Positions 1-10,288 of a stretch of 64,000 nt of DNA are shown in pieces. The notes beneath the pieces are model-generated. The model had not been told where the DNA came from. It saw only the letters and a program-made list of their open reading frames with translations, and searched no databases. Position numbers and translations under genes: made by a program. Location of the stretch: contig LUUF01000078.1 of the NCBI GenBank assembly GCA_001644045.1, positions 1 to 64,000 on the forward strand, given 5' to 3'. Numbering within the stretch: the first letter of the stretch is position 1; each line of letters opens with the position of its first letter. Source of the stretch: Methylomonas methanica (GTDB lineage Bacteria; Pseudomonadota; Gammaproteobacteria; Methylococcales; Methylomonadaceae).

Positions 1-1
1 C

Positions 2-148
2 GGGCCGGAGTCGGAAACCCGCAAACAAGCGCAACGGATTTACCAAATCGTCTCGGATAAAGCCCTAAAAATCGTTTGCGGTTACAACTACGTCGCCAAC
101 TTCGCCGACTGGCTGCAGGGATTCGAACGGCTTTTGTCATTAAGGTGA
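2..148 (+). CDS. C-terminal end of an unidentified protein (cut by window edge)
   Basis: An open frame enters from the left edge and stops at TGA 146-148, giving the last 48 residues of a protein. The piece is soluble-looking, with a charged start and an aromatic, hydrophobic stretch (VCGYNYVANFADWLQGFERLL). It ends nine bases before the next gene, so the two are probably co-transcribed. I do not recognise the family; the full gene upstream is needed. Confidence 0.5.
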   Translation, partial: GPESETRKQAQRIYQIVSDKALKIVCGYNYVANFADWLQGFERLLSLR

Positions 149-156
149 ATCTTGCC

Positions 157-543
157 ATGCCAGACAAAGCCGAGCACCAAAATACCCCGCCATTGACCGT
201 TTATTACGATGGTGCCTGCCCGAAATGCATACGCGACAGGGCAACCTACCAAAAACTCTCCGGCGCTACCGACGAACAAGTTTGTTGGTTCGACATCACC
301 GGCCAGGAAAACCGGCTGAGTGATCTCGGCATCGATCCGCAAAAAGCTTTGTCGGAGTTGCATGTGCGCGACGCGGACGGCCGTATCGTGTCCGAGTTGG
401 AAGCTTACATTTTGTTGATGGATAAAGTGCCTAAGCTAAAGCCGCTGGCTTGGTTGATCGGGTTACCGTTGATCCGGCCCTTATTGGCCAAACTATATCA
501 TTGGCAGGTTAATCATCGGTTACGCGCCAGGGGATTGCGATAA
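157..543 (+). CDS. DCC-family (DUF393) thiol-disulfide oxidoreductase-like protein
   Basis: This 128-residue protein has the family signature YYDGACPKC near residues 16-24, with a CxxC pair at Cys21/Cys24 that gives the DCC family its name. The rest has the usual length and a basic C-terminus. Family members are small cytoplasmic, thioredoxin-like proteins thought to do thiol-disulfide exchange; substrates are mostly unknown. An in-frame ATG at 76 lies inside the preceding gene, so the ATG at 157, just after that gene's stop, is the likely start. It probably forms a short operon with the upstream gene. Confidence 0.8.
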   Translation: MPDKAEHQNTPPLTVYYDGACPKCIRDRATYQKLSGATDEQVCWFDITGQENRLSDLGIDPQKALSELHVRDADGRIVSELEAYILLMDKVPKLKPLAWLIGLPLIRPLLAKLYHWQVNHRLRARGLR

Positions 544-562
544 AGGTATTTTGGGGGCGAAA

Positions 563-1078
563 TTAGTCCGAATTAGTCAAATGTTGCAGTTTGTGGTCGG
601 GGATGTCGGTGTTGCTATGTTCGCGGGCTCGGGCTTCAAGCCATTCATGCAAAGCAGAAACGAATTGGGGGTAATCGCTGGAATAATGGATTTTCCCGCC
701 ATTTTCCAAGGCTCGATATTCAAATTTGATATCGTCCGGCTTTGCTAACTTTAATTGGGCCAGGCCAGGCATAATAAAACCATGCATGAGCTCAGCCACT
801 GAAAAATCGCCTCTTTTGAATTGTTCGGCGGATGTTGACAAATGCGCCTGAATTAAATTTATCAACTCGACATTGTTTGTGGATTTGGCTAGGACATACT
901 GCACGCCACCGTGTAAGGTTCTAATAAATGATAACTCCACTTGGTCGGCTGGGTATGGACGTGAGCCGACCATAAGCTTTGTGTGAGTTTTATTTTCGGT
1001 ATTCGCGTTTTTTTCCGTAGCGTGCACGATTACGTTAGAAATACACAGGACTGCGAAGGCCAAATGGATTTTATTCAT
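563..1078 (-). CDS. hypothetical exported protein
   Basis: A 171-residue protein with a likely Sec signal peptide: a short basic start (MNK), a hydrophobic core to about residue 20 and a plausible cleavage after VHA. The mature part is polar and mostly helical-looking, with one conspicuous segment (SRPYPADQVELSFI). There is no cysteine lipobox in the mature N-terminus, so it is probably periplasmic. It lies 20 bases after the diguanylate cyclase gene on the same strand and may be its partner. I recognise no family. Confidence 0.6.
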   Translation of the reverse strand: MNKIHLAFAVLCISNVIVHATEKNANTENKTHTKLMVGSRPYPADQVELSFIRTLHGGVQYVLAKSTNNVELINLIQAHLSTSAEQFKRGDFSVAELMHGFIMPGLAQLKLAKPDDIKFEYRALENGGKIHYSSDYPQFVSALHEWLEARAREHSNTDIPDHKLQHLTNSD

Positions 1079-1098
1079 GCTATGTCTAAAAATAATGT

Positions 1099-2988
1099 TC
1101 AGCTATTCAACACGGGCGATTCGATGGCATTATGAGGACAGTTAAACACATGGATTTGGTTACGGCCTTTTTTCTTGGCTTCGTAGCAAGCGGCGTCGGC
1201 GTGGCACAGCGCGCTGGCGATATCTCTATCGGTGTGGGTCAATGCGGTGATGCCGATGCTGGCGTATACCGAAAACTCCTGGCCCGCCCAAGTCAGGCGC
1301 ATATTGCGCAAGCAGTCGCATAGTTCGTTGGTGATGCCGTAGGCTTGGTCCAATGTGGTGTGCTCCAAGAGCAGAGCGAATTCGTCGCCGCCAAGCCTAG
1401 CCAAGGTATCCCTCTGACGTATCTTAGAGGCAAGTAACGCGCCGAAGCTGCTCAATACGCGGTCGCCCGCCGCGTGTCCGTAAGTGTCGTTAATGTCTTT
1501 GAAATGGTCTAGATCCAGGAAACACAGCACGTGTTCCTTTTCGCCGGAATGCATACCGGCCAAAACTCGGATTAGACGCCGCTCAAATTCGCTGCGATTG
1601 ATCAGTCCGGTCAGCGGGTCGTGACTGGCCCGGTAGGCCAGCTTCCGAAATTGTGCCTGGAATTCGGTAACGTCCCTGAACACCAATACCGAACCGTCGG
1701 TTGCTCCGTTACATTCGATAGGATAAGACGCGCATTCGACCAGAAAACGGCCGCCGTCTTTACGGAGGAATATTTGGATATTGCTCGGATTGGAACTATC
1801 GCCAAATAAATTCTCGAGCCAGGGTTCCTCCTTGGGGTGAATTAGTTCCGGAGAGGTCATGCTGTCCAGCATGGCAGGAATATCCTGACCCAAAACTTCA
1901 TCCTCGGCGTAGCCTAACATGGCTAGTGCAGACTGATTGACAAAGGTGCAGCTTCCCGCGCCGTCCAGACCGATGATGCCTTCTCCCGCCGATTCCAGCA
2001 ACAAGCGAAAGCGCGTTTCGCTATTGCGCAGCTCGGAATTACTCTGCTTGAGCGCAATTAGGGCTTGATCCAGATTAGCGTTTGCCGATCTAAGGATTTC
2101 GCATTGTTTTTCCAATTGTTGGGTACGTTGAACAACCAATTCCTCGAGGCGCTGCCGGTAAAAACACAATTCCTGTTCGGTCTCCTTATCTTTGCTGATG
2201 TCGACCAGCACTCCTTGCAAAAACAGACTTTCGCCAGATTCGTCGCGCACTATGTTGGCTTCGTCCAAAAACCAGCGGGATATTCCTTTGTTGTCGACGA
2301 GCCGATATTCGCAACGTAACGGCGCATGATGCTCGTAAGTATGGGCATAGGCCTCTATCGTAATGGACAGGTCATCCTGATGTACTCGTTTGAGCAATCT
2401 ATCCGAGTCTTCCAGCCAGTCCTCTGCGGGATAACCCAGTTGGCTAATCTGCGGGCTGACGTATAACAGTTTTCCCGGTGTTTCCAATGAAGCGATATAG
2501 GTTATAACAGGCAGTTGTTGTACCAAGTTGCGATATTTGGCCTCGGATTCCCGCAATTTATCCAGTGTGTTCGACGTTTCCTGCATAGCTTGCTGTTCGA
2601 GTATTGCCCATAAAACCTCGGCCGATAACTCTTTCATTAGATTAGTGTCCGAGATTTTGATTAAAAAACTACCTGTGCGAGATTTGTGGGTGGCACGGGC
2701 ATCCGGCGCACTCAGCATAATCACCGGTAGCGTTCGTTCCGGAGAATATTCCGCGAGTTGGGATAGAAATTCGGCACCTTGCATATCGGTCAGGTGTTGG
2801 TCCAATAAAATGCAGTCCGTCTGGCGTGCGCGGGCCATTTTTAAATCTTGGCAGCTGGTTTCGGCCTCGAATATCACAAAAGCGCAGTCTTGATGCTGGC
2901 TTAAGGCATGTTTGCAGACTAGGCGATTAGCTTCGTTATTCGCCAACAATAACAGGCGAATATTCGATTTTGCGGTTGAGCTATCCAT
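1099..2988 (-). CDS. response-regulator/PAS/GGDEF diguanylate cyclase
   Basis: This 629-residue protein starts with a receiver-like domain (about 10-125, phospho-acceptor Asp in CILLDQHLTD). Two PAS domains follow (about 145-275 and 325-440, joined by a coiled coil), then a C-terminal GGDEF domain. The active-site motif RLGGDEFALL is intact and an RxxD inhibitory site (RQRD) lies five residues before it. It should therefore make cyclic di-GMP under product feedback. There is no EAL domain and no membrane segment, so it is cytoplasmic. A clear ribosome-binding site (AGAGGTGA) precedes the ATG. The following exported protein is probably co-transcribed. Confidence 0.9.
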   Translation of the reverse strand: MDSSTAKSNIRLLLLANNEANRLVCKHALSQHQDCAFVIFEAETSCQDLKMARARQTDCILLDQHLTDMQGAEFLSQLAEYSPERTLPVIMLSAPDARATHKSRTGSFLIKISDTNLMKELSAEVLWAILEQQAMQETSNTLDKLRESEAKYRNLVQQLPVITYIASLETPGKLLYVSPQISQLGYPAEDWLEDSDRLLKRVHQDDLSITIEAYAHTYEHHAPLRCEYRLVDNKGISRWFLDEANIVRDESGESLFLQGVLVDISKDKETEQELCFYRQRLEELVVQRTQQLEKQCEILRSANANLDQALIALKQSNSELRNSETRFRLLLESAGEGIIGLDGAGSCTFVNQSALAMLGYAEDEVLGQDIPAMLDSMTSPELIHPKEEPWLENLFGDSSNPSNIQIFLRKDGGRFLVECASYPIECNGATDGSVLVFRDVTEFQAQFRKLAYRASHDPLTGLINRSEFERRLIRVLAGMHSGEKEHVLCFLDLDHFKDINDTYGHAAGDRVLSSFGALLASKIRQRDTLARLGGDEFALLLEHTTLDQAYGITNELCDCLRNMRLTWAGQEFSVYASIGITALTHTDRDIASALCHADAACYEAKKKGRNQIHVFNCPHNAIESPVLNS

Positions 2989-3478
2989 GGATCACCTCTG
3001 GGTTGGAAATATCAATGTTTATGGCAACTGTTCATTGCAAAGCGGTAGTCGAGCGCGTTTTAATTTGATCGTTTGTCAGCGTTGCAATTTTGTGCGGCCA
3101 TCCCGCGGGTTGACGATAGCGCTGTTGGGGAGTTTCGGTATGCGTCATCGGGACCTCCTGACTTTATTGTTTTTGTAAGCCGGCTAATAACACCGAGAAA
3201 CTCAGGGTTGGTGGTGAAATTTAAACATGGCATATTTCGAGTAAAAATAAGGGCGACTACGTAGTTGGTCCAAGTGCAGGCCTGTGCGAGCGGTTCGGGA
3301 TCAACTGGTCGGCGATAGCTGGCAAATGGGCTATCTATAAGTATGCGTACGGACTTGATGATCAGTCTTTGGAGGCTTATCCTCACGAAAATTACACTAT
3401 ACAGATTTGATTCTGGTGGATAGATCAGAGGGTAGGAATCCCCCCCCAACTACCGGTGCAGGGCCAAGAGGGATTGAA
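2989..3478. other. intergenic region without recognisable genes
   Basis: About 490 bases between the divergently arranged diguanylate cyclase and the truncated PAS gene. The small open frames here overlap each other on both strands and look random. Both flanking genes would start from here, so promoters are expected, but I cannot point to a convincing one. An eight-C run sits near 3440. Confidence 0.5.
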
Positions 3479-3633
3479 ATGTCGGACTTACTGAAAACCG
3501 CATCGGCTTCACTGTTCCTGGCGGTATTGGATATACAAGATATCTGTGTGATGTCCACCGACAGCCAGGGCACCATTCAGATGTTCAACCCGGCGGCAGA
3601 ACGCCTATTGGGTTATAGCCAGATGGAGGTGAT
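3479..3633 (+). pseudogene. PAS-domain protein, truncated by IS3-family insertion
   Basis: From the ATG at 3479 the frame encodes about 51 residues that are a clear PAS N-terminus (segments STDSQGTIQMFNPAAERLLGYS), then runs into the IS end. PAS domains normally need about 100 residues, and this type usually heads a diguanylate cyclase or kinase. No continuation is visible on the far side of the IS, so the remainder was deleted or moved. What is left cannot be functional as a sensor. Confidence 0.75.
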
Positions 3634-3657
3634 GTGTCAACACTAAACCGGACACAT

Positions 3658-4425
<768 letters not shown>

Positions 4426-4428
4426 AAC

Positions 4429-4472
4429 CGCTCCTGCTGCGTTGCCCTACCTCCTGCATCCATGCAGTCGAC
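4429..4472. repeat. possible 44-nt insertion in the IS3 copy
   Basis: Between the orfA end and the orfB start lies an extra stretch containing the palindrome-like GCATCCATGC. Removing 44 bases joins CGGCAAC to CGTTGCTCC and brings the orfA end close to the orfB start. The normal spacing for this IS is not known to me, so this is tentative. Confidence 0.35.
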
Positions 4473-4490
4473 CGTTGCTCCTTGGCAAAG

Positions 4491-4507
4491 TACCCACAGG
4501 GCATAAA
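4491..4507. repeat. 17-nt micro-insertion, copy 2
   Basis: TACCCACAGGGCATAAA interrupts orfA. Deleting exactly 17 bases restores KAAAYFAKE on the minus strand. The following bases begin TAC like the insert itself, so the exact boundary could slide by three bases. Confidence 0.75.
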
Positions 4508-4524
4508 TACGCGGCGGCCTTTTT

Positions 4525-4541
4525 TACCCACAGGGCACAAG
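4525..4541. repeat. 17-nt micro-insertion, copy 3
   Basis: TACCCACAGGGCACAAG differs at two positions from copy 2. Deleting exactly 17 bases restores DPLKKA on the minus strand in orfA. Confidence 0.7.
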
Positions 4542-4946
4542 TAATGGATCTCGCTCCTCGGTCAGGCGAGCCACCTCTTTTTTGAGGCGCTTGAGTTCAT
4601 CGTAAAGATGATCATCGGTTCTGACCGGATTATCGGGAGATTGGCGACGACTGTACTTACCAATCCAGGTATGCAGGGTATTCACGTTGATGCCAAGATC
4701 AAGGGCGACCTGGGCAACGGATTTGTCTGACTCATTCGCCAGCTTAACGGCTGAAGCTCTGAATTCGGTGGTATAGGTATTGGGTTTTTCTCGGCTCATA
4801 GGACTCACACTTCTGTTTTGGCATTGTAAAAGTGTGTCTAGTAAAGTGTAACCACATCAAAGAGGTTCGAGAATGATTTCAAATCAACCCAGTTTAAGTC
4901 GCAACTGCATCCCTATCATTGATATTACTTGTCGTAGGAGACTGAT

Positions 4947-5690
4947 ATGGAAAAGACATATCTTTGGCTCGTTCATGATTATAAATCACACCCGATTCAA
5001 TTATCGGAAGCGGCAGTCGTGGAAAGTAGGCTGCCAGTTCAATGTGTTGATTTAAACAGTCGTTACCACTTGTTTGTTGTTTACCGAAAGGATTTGGATG
5101 GCTTTTGGTACAAAATTAAGCGCATGTTTCCTTGCCAATTTAAAGTCTACGAGTTTTCAGAAGATGAGCTCTTGGTTGGTGAGCATTATGTCGATCCTTT
5201 GACTAATGTCATTGCATTCATGCCCTGGATAGCTGATAAAACACTATGTCCCTCCAAGAGCGTTAAGTACCGCTTTTTTTTCTTTGCCGATTTCAATGCC
5301 ACCTTTGCTGTTACCGGTGGGCTTTTAGAAGAGTATCTAAACAAGTTGCCATGCCAATTTGATGTACTGGGTTGTGTTAAAAACGAGCCGGCTTTTTATA
5401 CCGGCGATAGCTACTATGACTCCAAGCTTAAAGTGCAAATGCAGTATGCCGATGTGTTGCTGGTAATGGGCCTGTTATTCAAAATGGTGGTTGAAAACCA
5501 TCGGGTTGAAGACGAAGGCAGCATGACGATACTTTACGGCAGATTCGGAGAAGGACAGGTCCGGGTATTCGATCGTTGGTGCGTTCCCAATATTTGGACT
5601 TTGAGCCACGATGCTTCGTTTGGCCACGAAATGCCGCTATTTTGCCAATGGGAATTCGAACAAGCCATCCGCAAGGCCACTCCAACATGA
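4947..5690 (+). CDS. hypothetical protein, 247 residues
   Basis: I do not recognise this protein. It is rich in aromatic residues, has no signal peptide and no obvious membrane segment, and contains a Cys-Pro-rich start of several strands (MFPCQF, KLPCQF). That short recurrence hints at two related halves. A good ribosome-binding site (TAGGAGAC) stands before the ATG. It sits alone on the plus strand between the IS3 remnant and a convergent MazG-like gene. Confidence 0.6.
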   Translation: MEKTYLWLVHDYKSHPIQLSEAAVVESRLPVQCVDLNSRYHLFVVYRKDLDGFWYKIKRMFPCQFKVYEFSEDELLVGEHYVDPLTNVIAFMPWIADKTLCPSKSVKYRFFFFADFNATFAVTGGLLEEYLNKLPCQFDVLGCVKNEPAFYTGDSYYDSKLKVQMQYADVLLVMGLLFKMVVENHRVEDEGSMTILYGRFGEGQVRVFDRWCVPNIWTLSHDASFGHEMPLFCQWEFEQAIRKATPT

Positions 5691-5700
5691 ACGGGCGTCT

Positions 5701-6243
5701 TTATTCATAAAGGGCGTCGCTTAGATCGGGAGGCGAGGGCAAACTTGCCCGCGCAATGCGTACAGTATAATTTTGATCTGGTTCGCTGGGCTGCGGTTGC
5801 TGCATCAAATGCCGATGCACCATCTCGAACGCCTTATCGAAATCGGCATTGATGAACCCTTTTGCCAACTGTTCGCAAATATTATAAAGCGCCGAATAAG
5901 CAAGCGTTTCGCCGCCGCTGCAGTCGCTGATTTTGTCACAAAGTACTTTCATGATTGACAGTACCGAACCGTCCTGGCGCCAGACAACCGAAGTGGCGAT
6001 AACGTTATCACCCCGGCAGGCAATCGGTGCGAGTGCGGTATAGGCTAAATCAATCAAACCCGCCAGTATGTTGGCCAAATCGCCCGAGGTAATGGCCTTG
6101 AAAGTCGCGCTGCCCCGGTCCATCAGCAAGGCCTGGTACATGACAATGTCCATATCGGACAAGTGGGCGGTTTCCGGGAAATCGGGCTGCTTGATACCAG
6201 CATGCTCATGGAAGTCGCGGACTAATTGCAGGTGTTTGTTCAC
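5701..6243 (-). CDS. MazG-like nucleotide pyrophosphohydrolase-family protein
   Basis: A 180-residue, all-helical protein. The start LVRDFHEHAGI, the later helix GDLANILAGLIDLAYTAL and the spacing between them are typical of the MazG-like/phosphoribosyl-ATP-pyrophosphohydrolase-like superfamily. Those enzymes hydrolyse nucleoside triphosphates to monophosphate and pyrophosphate. The acidic metal-binding set (ExxE...D) is only partly evident here, with an Asp in LIDLAY, so activity is uncertain. It is convergent with the preceding unknown gene, the two stops being about ten bases apart. Assigned by overall pattern only. Confidence 0.5.
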   Translation of the reverse strand: MNKHLQLVRDFHEHAGIKQPDFPETAHLSDMDIVMYQALLMDRGSATFKAITSGDLANILAGLIDLAYTALAPIACRGDNVIATSVVWRQDGSVLSIMKVLCDKISDCSGGETLAYSALYNICEQLAKGFINADFDKAFEMVHRHLMQQPQPSEPDQNYTVRIARASLPSPPDLSDALYE

Positions 6244-6511
6244 GGGTTTCTCCCAGACAAATACAGCTTGGAGCGATGGAAGAGAGGATAAATGCCAATG
6301 ACCTATCTGCCAGCTTAGGCTTTGCCATCGGCTTATTCAAGTAAGTACCACTACGTATTCTTCTGGTCGTGGTTTTTGGTTTCCAATGCTCACCTCTATT
6401 AAATACTTTGGCAAGTTGCAGTATTTTCGCCACAATCAACCGGCTTTTCTGGCGCCCTTGACCAAGGGCAGGGCGCGGAACACATGTCTTTAATTGGCCC
6501 ATAACATTTGA

Positions 6512-9500
6512 GTGACGAAATTTAGTATCCAATCAACTTTCTTTTATTTGGGGTCTCAAACGGCATTGATACGCTACGGATTGACGGTGCTTGTTGTCGT
6601 TGCGACCAGTTTGGCAACCATTTACATTCCTGTAATTGGCGAACGAGCTGCGTTTTTACTGTTGTTCTTCGGGGTTATGCAGGTTTCGTTTTGGCTGGGT
6701 TTATATCCCGGTGCGCTTGCCGCTATTTTATCCTTGGCTTCTGTCAACCTGTTTGTATTACTTCCCACAGCAATAGCGATTGGCGATTTAGTGTTATTGA
6801 ATGCCGGTTTTTGCTTTGTTTCAGCCGTCATGGTGATTACAACGGGCTTTCACCGACAATTAGCTGAAGCGCTTTGGGAAAGTCGACAAGATTTAGCACA
6901 TGCTCAAACCTTGGCCCAAATAGGCAGTTGGCGTTTGAATGTCGCCCGTAACGAACTGATCTGGTCGGACGAGAATCATCGTATTTTCGGTATATCCAAA
7001 ACTACACCGATGACCTATGAAGCGTTTCTTGCCATTGTGCACCCCGACGATCGTGAATATGTTGATCGCATGTGGAAAGCCGGTTTGCGCGGCGAACCTT
7101 ACGACATTGAGCACCGCTTGGTCGTGGCCGATAAAGTGAAATGGGTACGGGAAAAGGCTATTCTGGAATTCGACAATAAAGGCAATTTGCTCGGCGGTTT
7201 TGGAATTACCCAGGATGTGACTCGGCGTATCGATTTGCAGGATCAGTTAACCAAGGTCGCCGCATCGGTGCCCGGTTTGATTTGTTCCTTTCGGCTACGT
7301 CCGGATGGTAGTGCGTGTATGCCTTATGCCAGCCCGGTCATCGATTCTATCTATGGGATGGGTATTGAGGTGGTCTCCCAAGATTTTAACCCGGTATTCG
7401 CGCGCATCCATCCCGAGGATATTGGCCGTATTCACGCGTCGATTGCCGAATCTGCGCGTAGTCAACAACCTTGGCGCGACACGTATCGTTATAACCATCC
7501 GCTTAAAGGTGAAGTTTGGCACGAAGGTCATTCGCTGCCGATACGGGAAGCCGACGGCAGCATTCTTTGGCATGGCTATGTGCATGATGTTACCGAGCGG
7601 ATTAACGCGGAAAAAGCACTGCAGGAACGAATTGACCGTTATGAGTTGGTTCTCAACGGTGCTCAAGATGCCATTTGGGATTGGGACGTCAGGAACCGGC
7701 GAGTCAATTATTCATCGCGATGGAAAGCGCTTCGCGGTTACGCCGAACATGAGATCGGCAATAGTGAAGAAGAATGGAGCGACAATATTCATCCTGATGA
7801 CCTGAAACGGATATTAATCTCGGTACAGCGCCATTTTGCGGGTGAAACGCCGGTTTTTTGCGAAGAATATCGGATACGTTGCAAAGACGGTTCCTGGAAA
7901 TGGATCTTGGACCGCGGTCTCGTCCAGAAAGACGGCGCTGGTCTAGTTATTCGCATGGCCGGTTCGGAAAGCGATATTACCGAACGTAAGATTGCCGAAA
8001 ATGATTTGCGCGATCGGGAAACGCAATTGCGGTTAATCATGGACGCGACGCCGGCGCTAATCTCATATTTGGATCTGGATTTTCGTTATGTACGCGTCAA
8101 CGCCACCTATGAAAAGTGGTTCGGGATTTCCGCAGATCAAATCCTGGGACGGGAGGCTGAAGAAATTATCGGCACAGAGGCGTGGCAGACGGTAAGCCCC
8201 TATCTGCAGCGCGCCCGTGATGGGGAAAAAGTCGGTTTCGACCAGAAAATTCCGTATGGAATCGGTGCGCCGCGCTGGGTGCACGCGACTTATCTACCCA
8301 ATATCGATGCCAACGGCGTTGTCAGGGGAATAGTTGTGCATGTATTTGATATTGAAGAACGGGTGGTATCAGAGCAAAAAATCACGCTATTGAACGAGCG
8401 TTTGCAACGCCGGATGCAGGAAATGCAGGTTATTTTCAACACCGTACCCATCGGTTTAAGTATTGCTGACAGTACGGATGGCAAGCATATCCGCGGTAAT
8501 TCGGTGCTTGAGCGTATGATGGGCTTGCCGCCCAATAGCGAACTTTCATTGCGGGAAGATTTTACTGCCGGCATTTGTATCAAGCAAAATGGCGCCGAAT
8601 TGGCTATCGACGATTTACCGATGGAGCGCGCGATTCGGGGCGAAATTGTCTCCAATCAAGTCATTGAAGTCATTCGCTCCGACCAGCAAGTGGTCACAAT
8701 TTTATGTAATACCTCGCCGTTATTGAATGAAGACGGTGTGCCCAGAGGGGCGGTCGGGGCATTTTTGAATATCACTCCGCTCAGGCAGGCGGAACAATCG
8801 CTTGAGAAAAGCCAACTACAACTGCGGTTGTTAGTGGAACAGGCACCGCTCAGTATTGCCATGTTCGATCTGGATATGAACTATTTGGTGACTAGCCGGC
8901 GCTGGCTTGAGGATTTTGGGCGAGGCCATGACGATTTGGTGGGTCTTAACCATTACACCATCAACCCTGATCTGCCATTAGCATGGAGGCAGATTCACCG
9001 GCGCGTTTTATCGGGAGAATTCCTAAAAAACGACGCTGATTTATGGATACAAGCAGACGGTAGTCAGCATTGGTTAGCTTGGGTAGCCCATCCGTGGACC
9101 AATCCGAACGGAGAGATTGGCGGCATCATCATTTCCTGTGACGTCGTAACCGCGCGCCGGAGGGCCGAGCAGGAATTACGCAATTCCGAAGCGCGGCTTG
9201 CGCTGATTGCGGATCAGATTAAGGCCGGTTTTTGGGATTGGGATTTAATCGGCCACCAGCTGTTTTTGTCTCCCGAAGCAAAGCGCCAAATCGGCTTCGA
9301 CGACAGTGATATACCCTTTCGAAGAGACGAGTGGGAAGAACGACTGCATCCCGACGACCGTGCTTTTGTGTTGAAAGTGGTGGATGATAATGTTGCCGGC
9401 TTGCAACTCAATTACGAAGTGGAATTTCGATTACGGCATAAAGATGGCAATTACCGCTGGATTCATTCCAGAGGTGTCTTACTGAGTGATTTGGATAATC

Positions 9501-10288
9501 GCCCCTACCGTATGTTAGGTATCAATTTGGACGTTACCGCATACATGCGACAAAAACAGCTCAGTGGCCGGCGGGATAAGATCGAACAATCGTTTCGTTT
9601 ATATATTGCCATGCAAACAGCCGCCGCTATTGCCCACGAATTGAATCAGCCGCTGGCGGCTATCTCGTCTTACGCCGATGTGGCCCTGCATTTACTGCAA
9701 ACGGGTAGTTCCAATCGTGAAAAACTCTCCCAACTCATGGAAAACTGCTCGAATCAAGCGCAACGCGCTGGCGAAGTCATCCGGCAATTGTTGCTCCAAT
9801 TACAAAAAGAAGAAAATCCGAGCGAACGAATGAATATCAATTCAGCCGTACATGAAGCGATAGAGTTGTTGGCACCCGATGTTCACTCGGGCACATTTAA
9901 AGTTGAAACCGATTTGGCTTCTGATTTGCCGCTAGTCACGGCGAATGCGCTGCAAATTCAGAAAGTGTTGATTAATTTATTGCGTAATGGCCTGGAATCA
10001 ATGGAGGAGAACCGGGGAAATGCGGACAAAATTGTGGTAATCACCCGTCTTTCCACGCGCTATTCATCCATGGTTGAGGTCGTAGTGCACGATAGCGGTA
10101 AAGGAATTGCCGATAGGTCTACGTTAAAAAAAATCTTTCAGCCTTTCTATACTACTAAACCCAAAGGGGTGGGTATGGGCCTTGCTATTAGCCGTTCCTT
10201 GATTGCGGCATATGGGGGCAAGATGTGGGCTGAGCAAAATGAAACCCCAGGTCTCTCGATTCTCTTTACTTTGCCTATTGCCTCATGA
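6512..10288 (+). CDS. multi-PAS membrane sensor histidine kinase (FixL-like output)
   Basis: A 1258-residue kinase. Residues 1-115 hold about four membrane helices of DUF4118 (KdpD-like) type. Seven PAS domains follow (starts near 130, 250, 375, 500, 635, 770 and 900), several of the PAS-fold-3 kind with HPDD motifs. A HisKA domain has the phospho-acceptor in IAHELNQPLAAIS (His near 1042), followed by HATPase boxes (NLLRNGLESM, VHDSGKGI, GMGLAISRSL). The HELNQPL form and the downstream FixJ-type regulator point to the FixL/TodS-like group. No heme-PAS signature is obvious. The likely start is GTG. It overlaps the regulator by four bases (ATGA). Confidence 0.9.
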   Translation: MTKFSIQSTFFYLGSQTALIRYGLTVLVVVATSLATIYIPVIGERAAFLLLFFGVMQVSFWLGLYPGALAAILSLASVNLFVLLPTAIAIGDLVLLNAGFCFVSAVMVITTGFHRQLAEALWESRQDLAHAQTLAQIGSWRLNVARNELIWSDENHRIFGISKTTPMTYEAFLAIVHPDDREYVDRMWKAGLRGEPYDIEHRLVVADKVKWVREKAILEFDNKGNLLGGFGITQDVTRRIDLQDQLTKVAASVPGLICSFRLRPDGSACMPYASPVIDSIYGMGIEVVSQDFNPVFARIHPEDIGRIHASIAESARSQQPWRDTYRYNHPLKGEVWHEGHSLPIREADGSILWHGYVHDVTERINAEKALQERIDRYELVLNGAQDAIWDWDVRNRRVNYSSRWKALRGYAEHEIGNSEEEWSDNIHPDDLKRILISVQRHFAGETPVFCEEYRIRCKDGSWKWILDRGLVQKDGAGLVIRMAGSESDITERKIAENDLRDRETQLRLIMDATPALISYLDLDFRYVRVNATYEKWFGISADQILGREAEEIIGTEAWQTVSPYLQRARDGEKVGFDQKIPYGIGAPRWVHATYLPNIDANGVVRGIVVHVFDIEERVVSEQKITLLNERLQRRMQEMQVIFNTVPIGLSIADSTDGKHIRGNSVLERMMGLPPNSELSLREDFTAGICIKQNGAELAIDDLPMERAIRGEIVSNQVIEVIRSDQQVVTILCNTSPLLNEDGVPRGAVGAFLNITPLRQAEQSLEKSQLQLRLLVEQAPLSIAMFDLDMNYLVTSRRWLEDFGRGHDDLVGLNHYTINPDLPLAWRQIHRRVLSGEFLKNDADLWIQADGSQHWLAWVAHPWTNPNGEIGGIIISCDVVTARRRAEQELRNSEARLALIADQIKAGFWDWDLIGHQLFLSPEAKRQIGFDDSDIPFRRDEWEERLHPDDRAFVLKVVDDNVAGLQLNYEVEFRLRHKDGNYRWIHSRGVLLSDLDNRPYRMLGINLDVTAYMRQKQLSGRRDKIEQSFRLYIAMQTAAAIAHELNQPLAAISSYADVALHLLQTGSSNREKLSQLMENCSNQAQRAGEVIRQLLLQLQKEENPSERMNINSAVHEAIELLAPDVHSGTFKVETDLASDLPLVTANALQIQKVLINLLRNGLESMEENRGNADKIVVITRLSTRYSSMVEVVVHDSGKGIADRSTLKKIFQPFYTTKPKGVGMGLAISRSLIAAYGGKMWAEQNETPGLSILFTLPIAS

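Larger units (their letters stand above)
4475..4808 (-). pseudogene. IS3-family orfA (helix-turn-helix subunit), broken
   Basis: The first 84 residues or so are a normal IS3-type OrfA: the helix-turn-helix around TYTTEFRASAVKLANES and KSVAQVALDLGI, and a leucine-zipper-like stretch ending EVARLTEERD. The frame is then broken by two 17-nt insertions at 4525-4541 and 4491-4507. Taking both out gives back DPLKKAAAYFAKEQR, the expected OrfA end. This subunit normally binds the IS ends and supplies the frameshift partner for OrfB. Confidence 0.85.
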
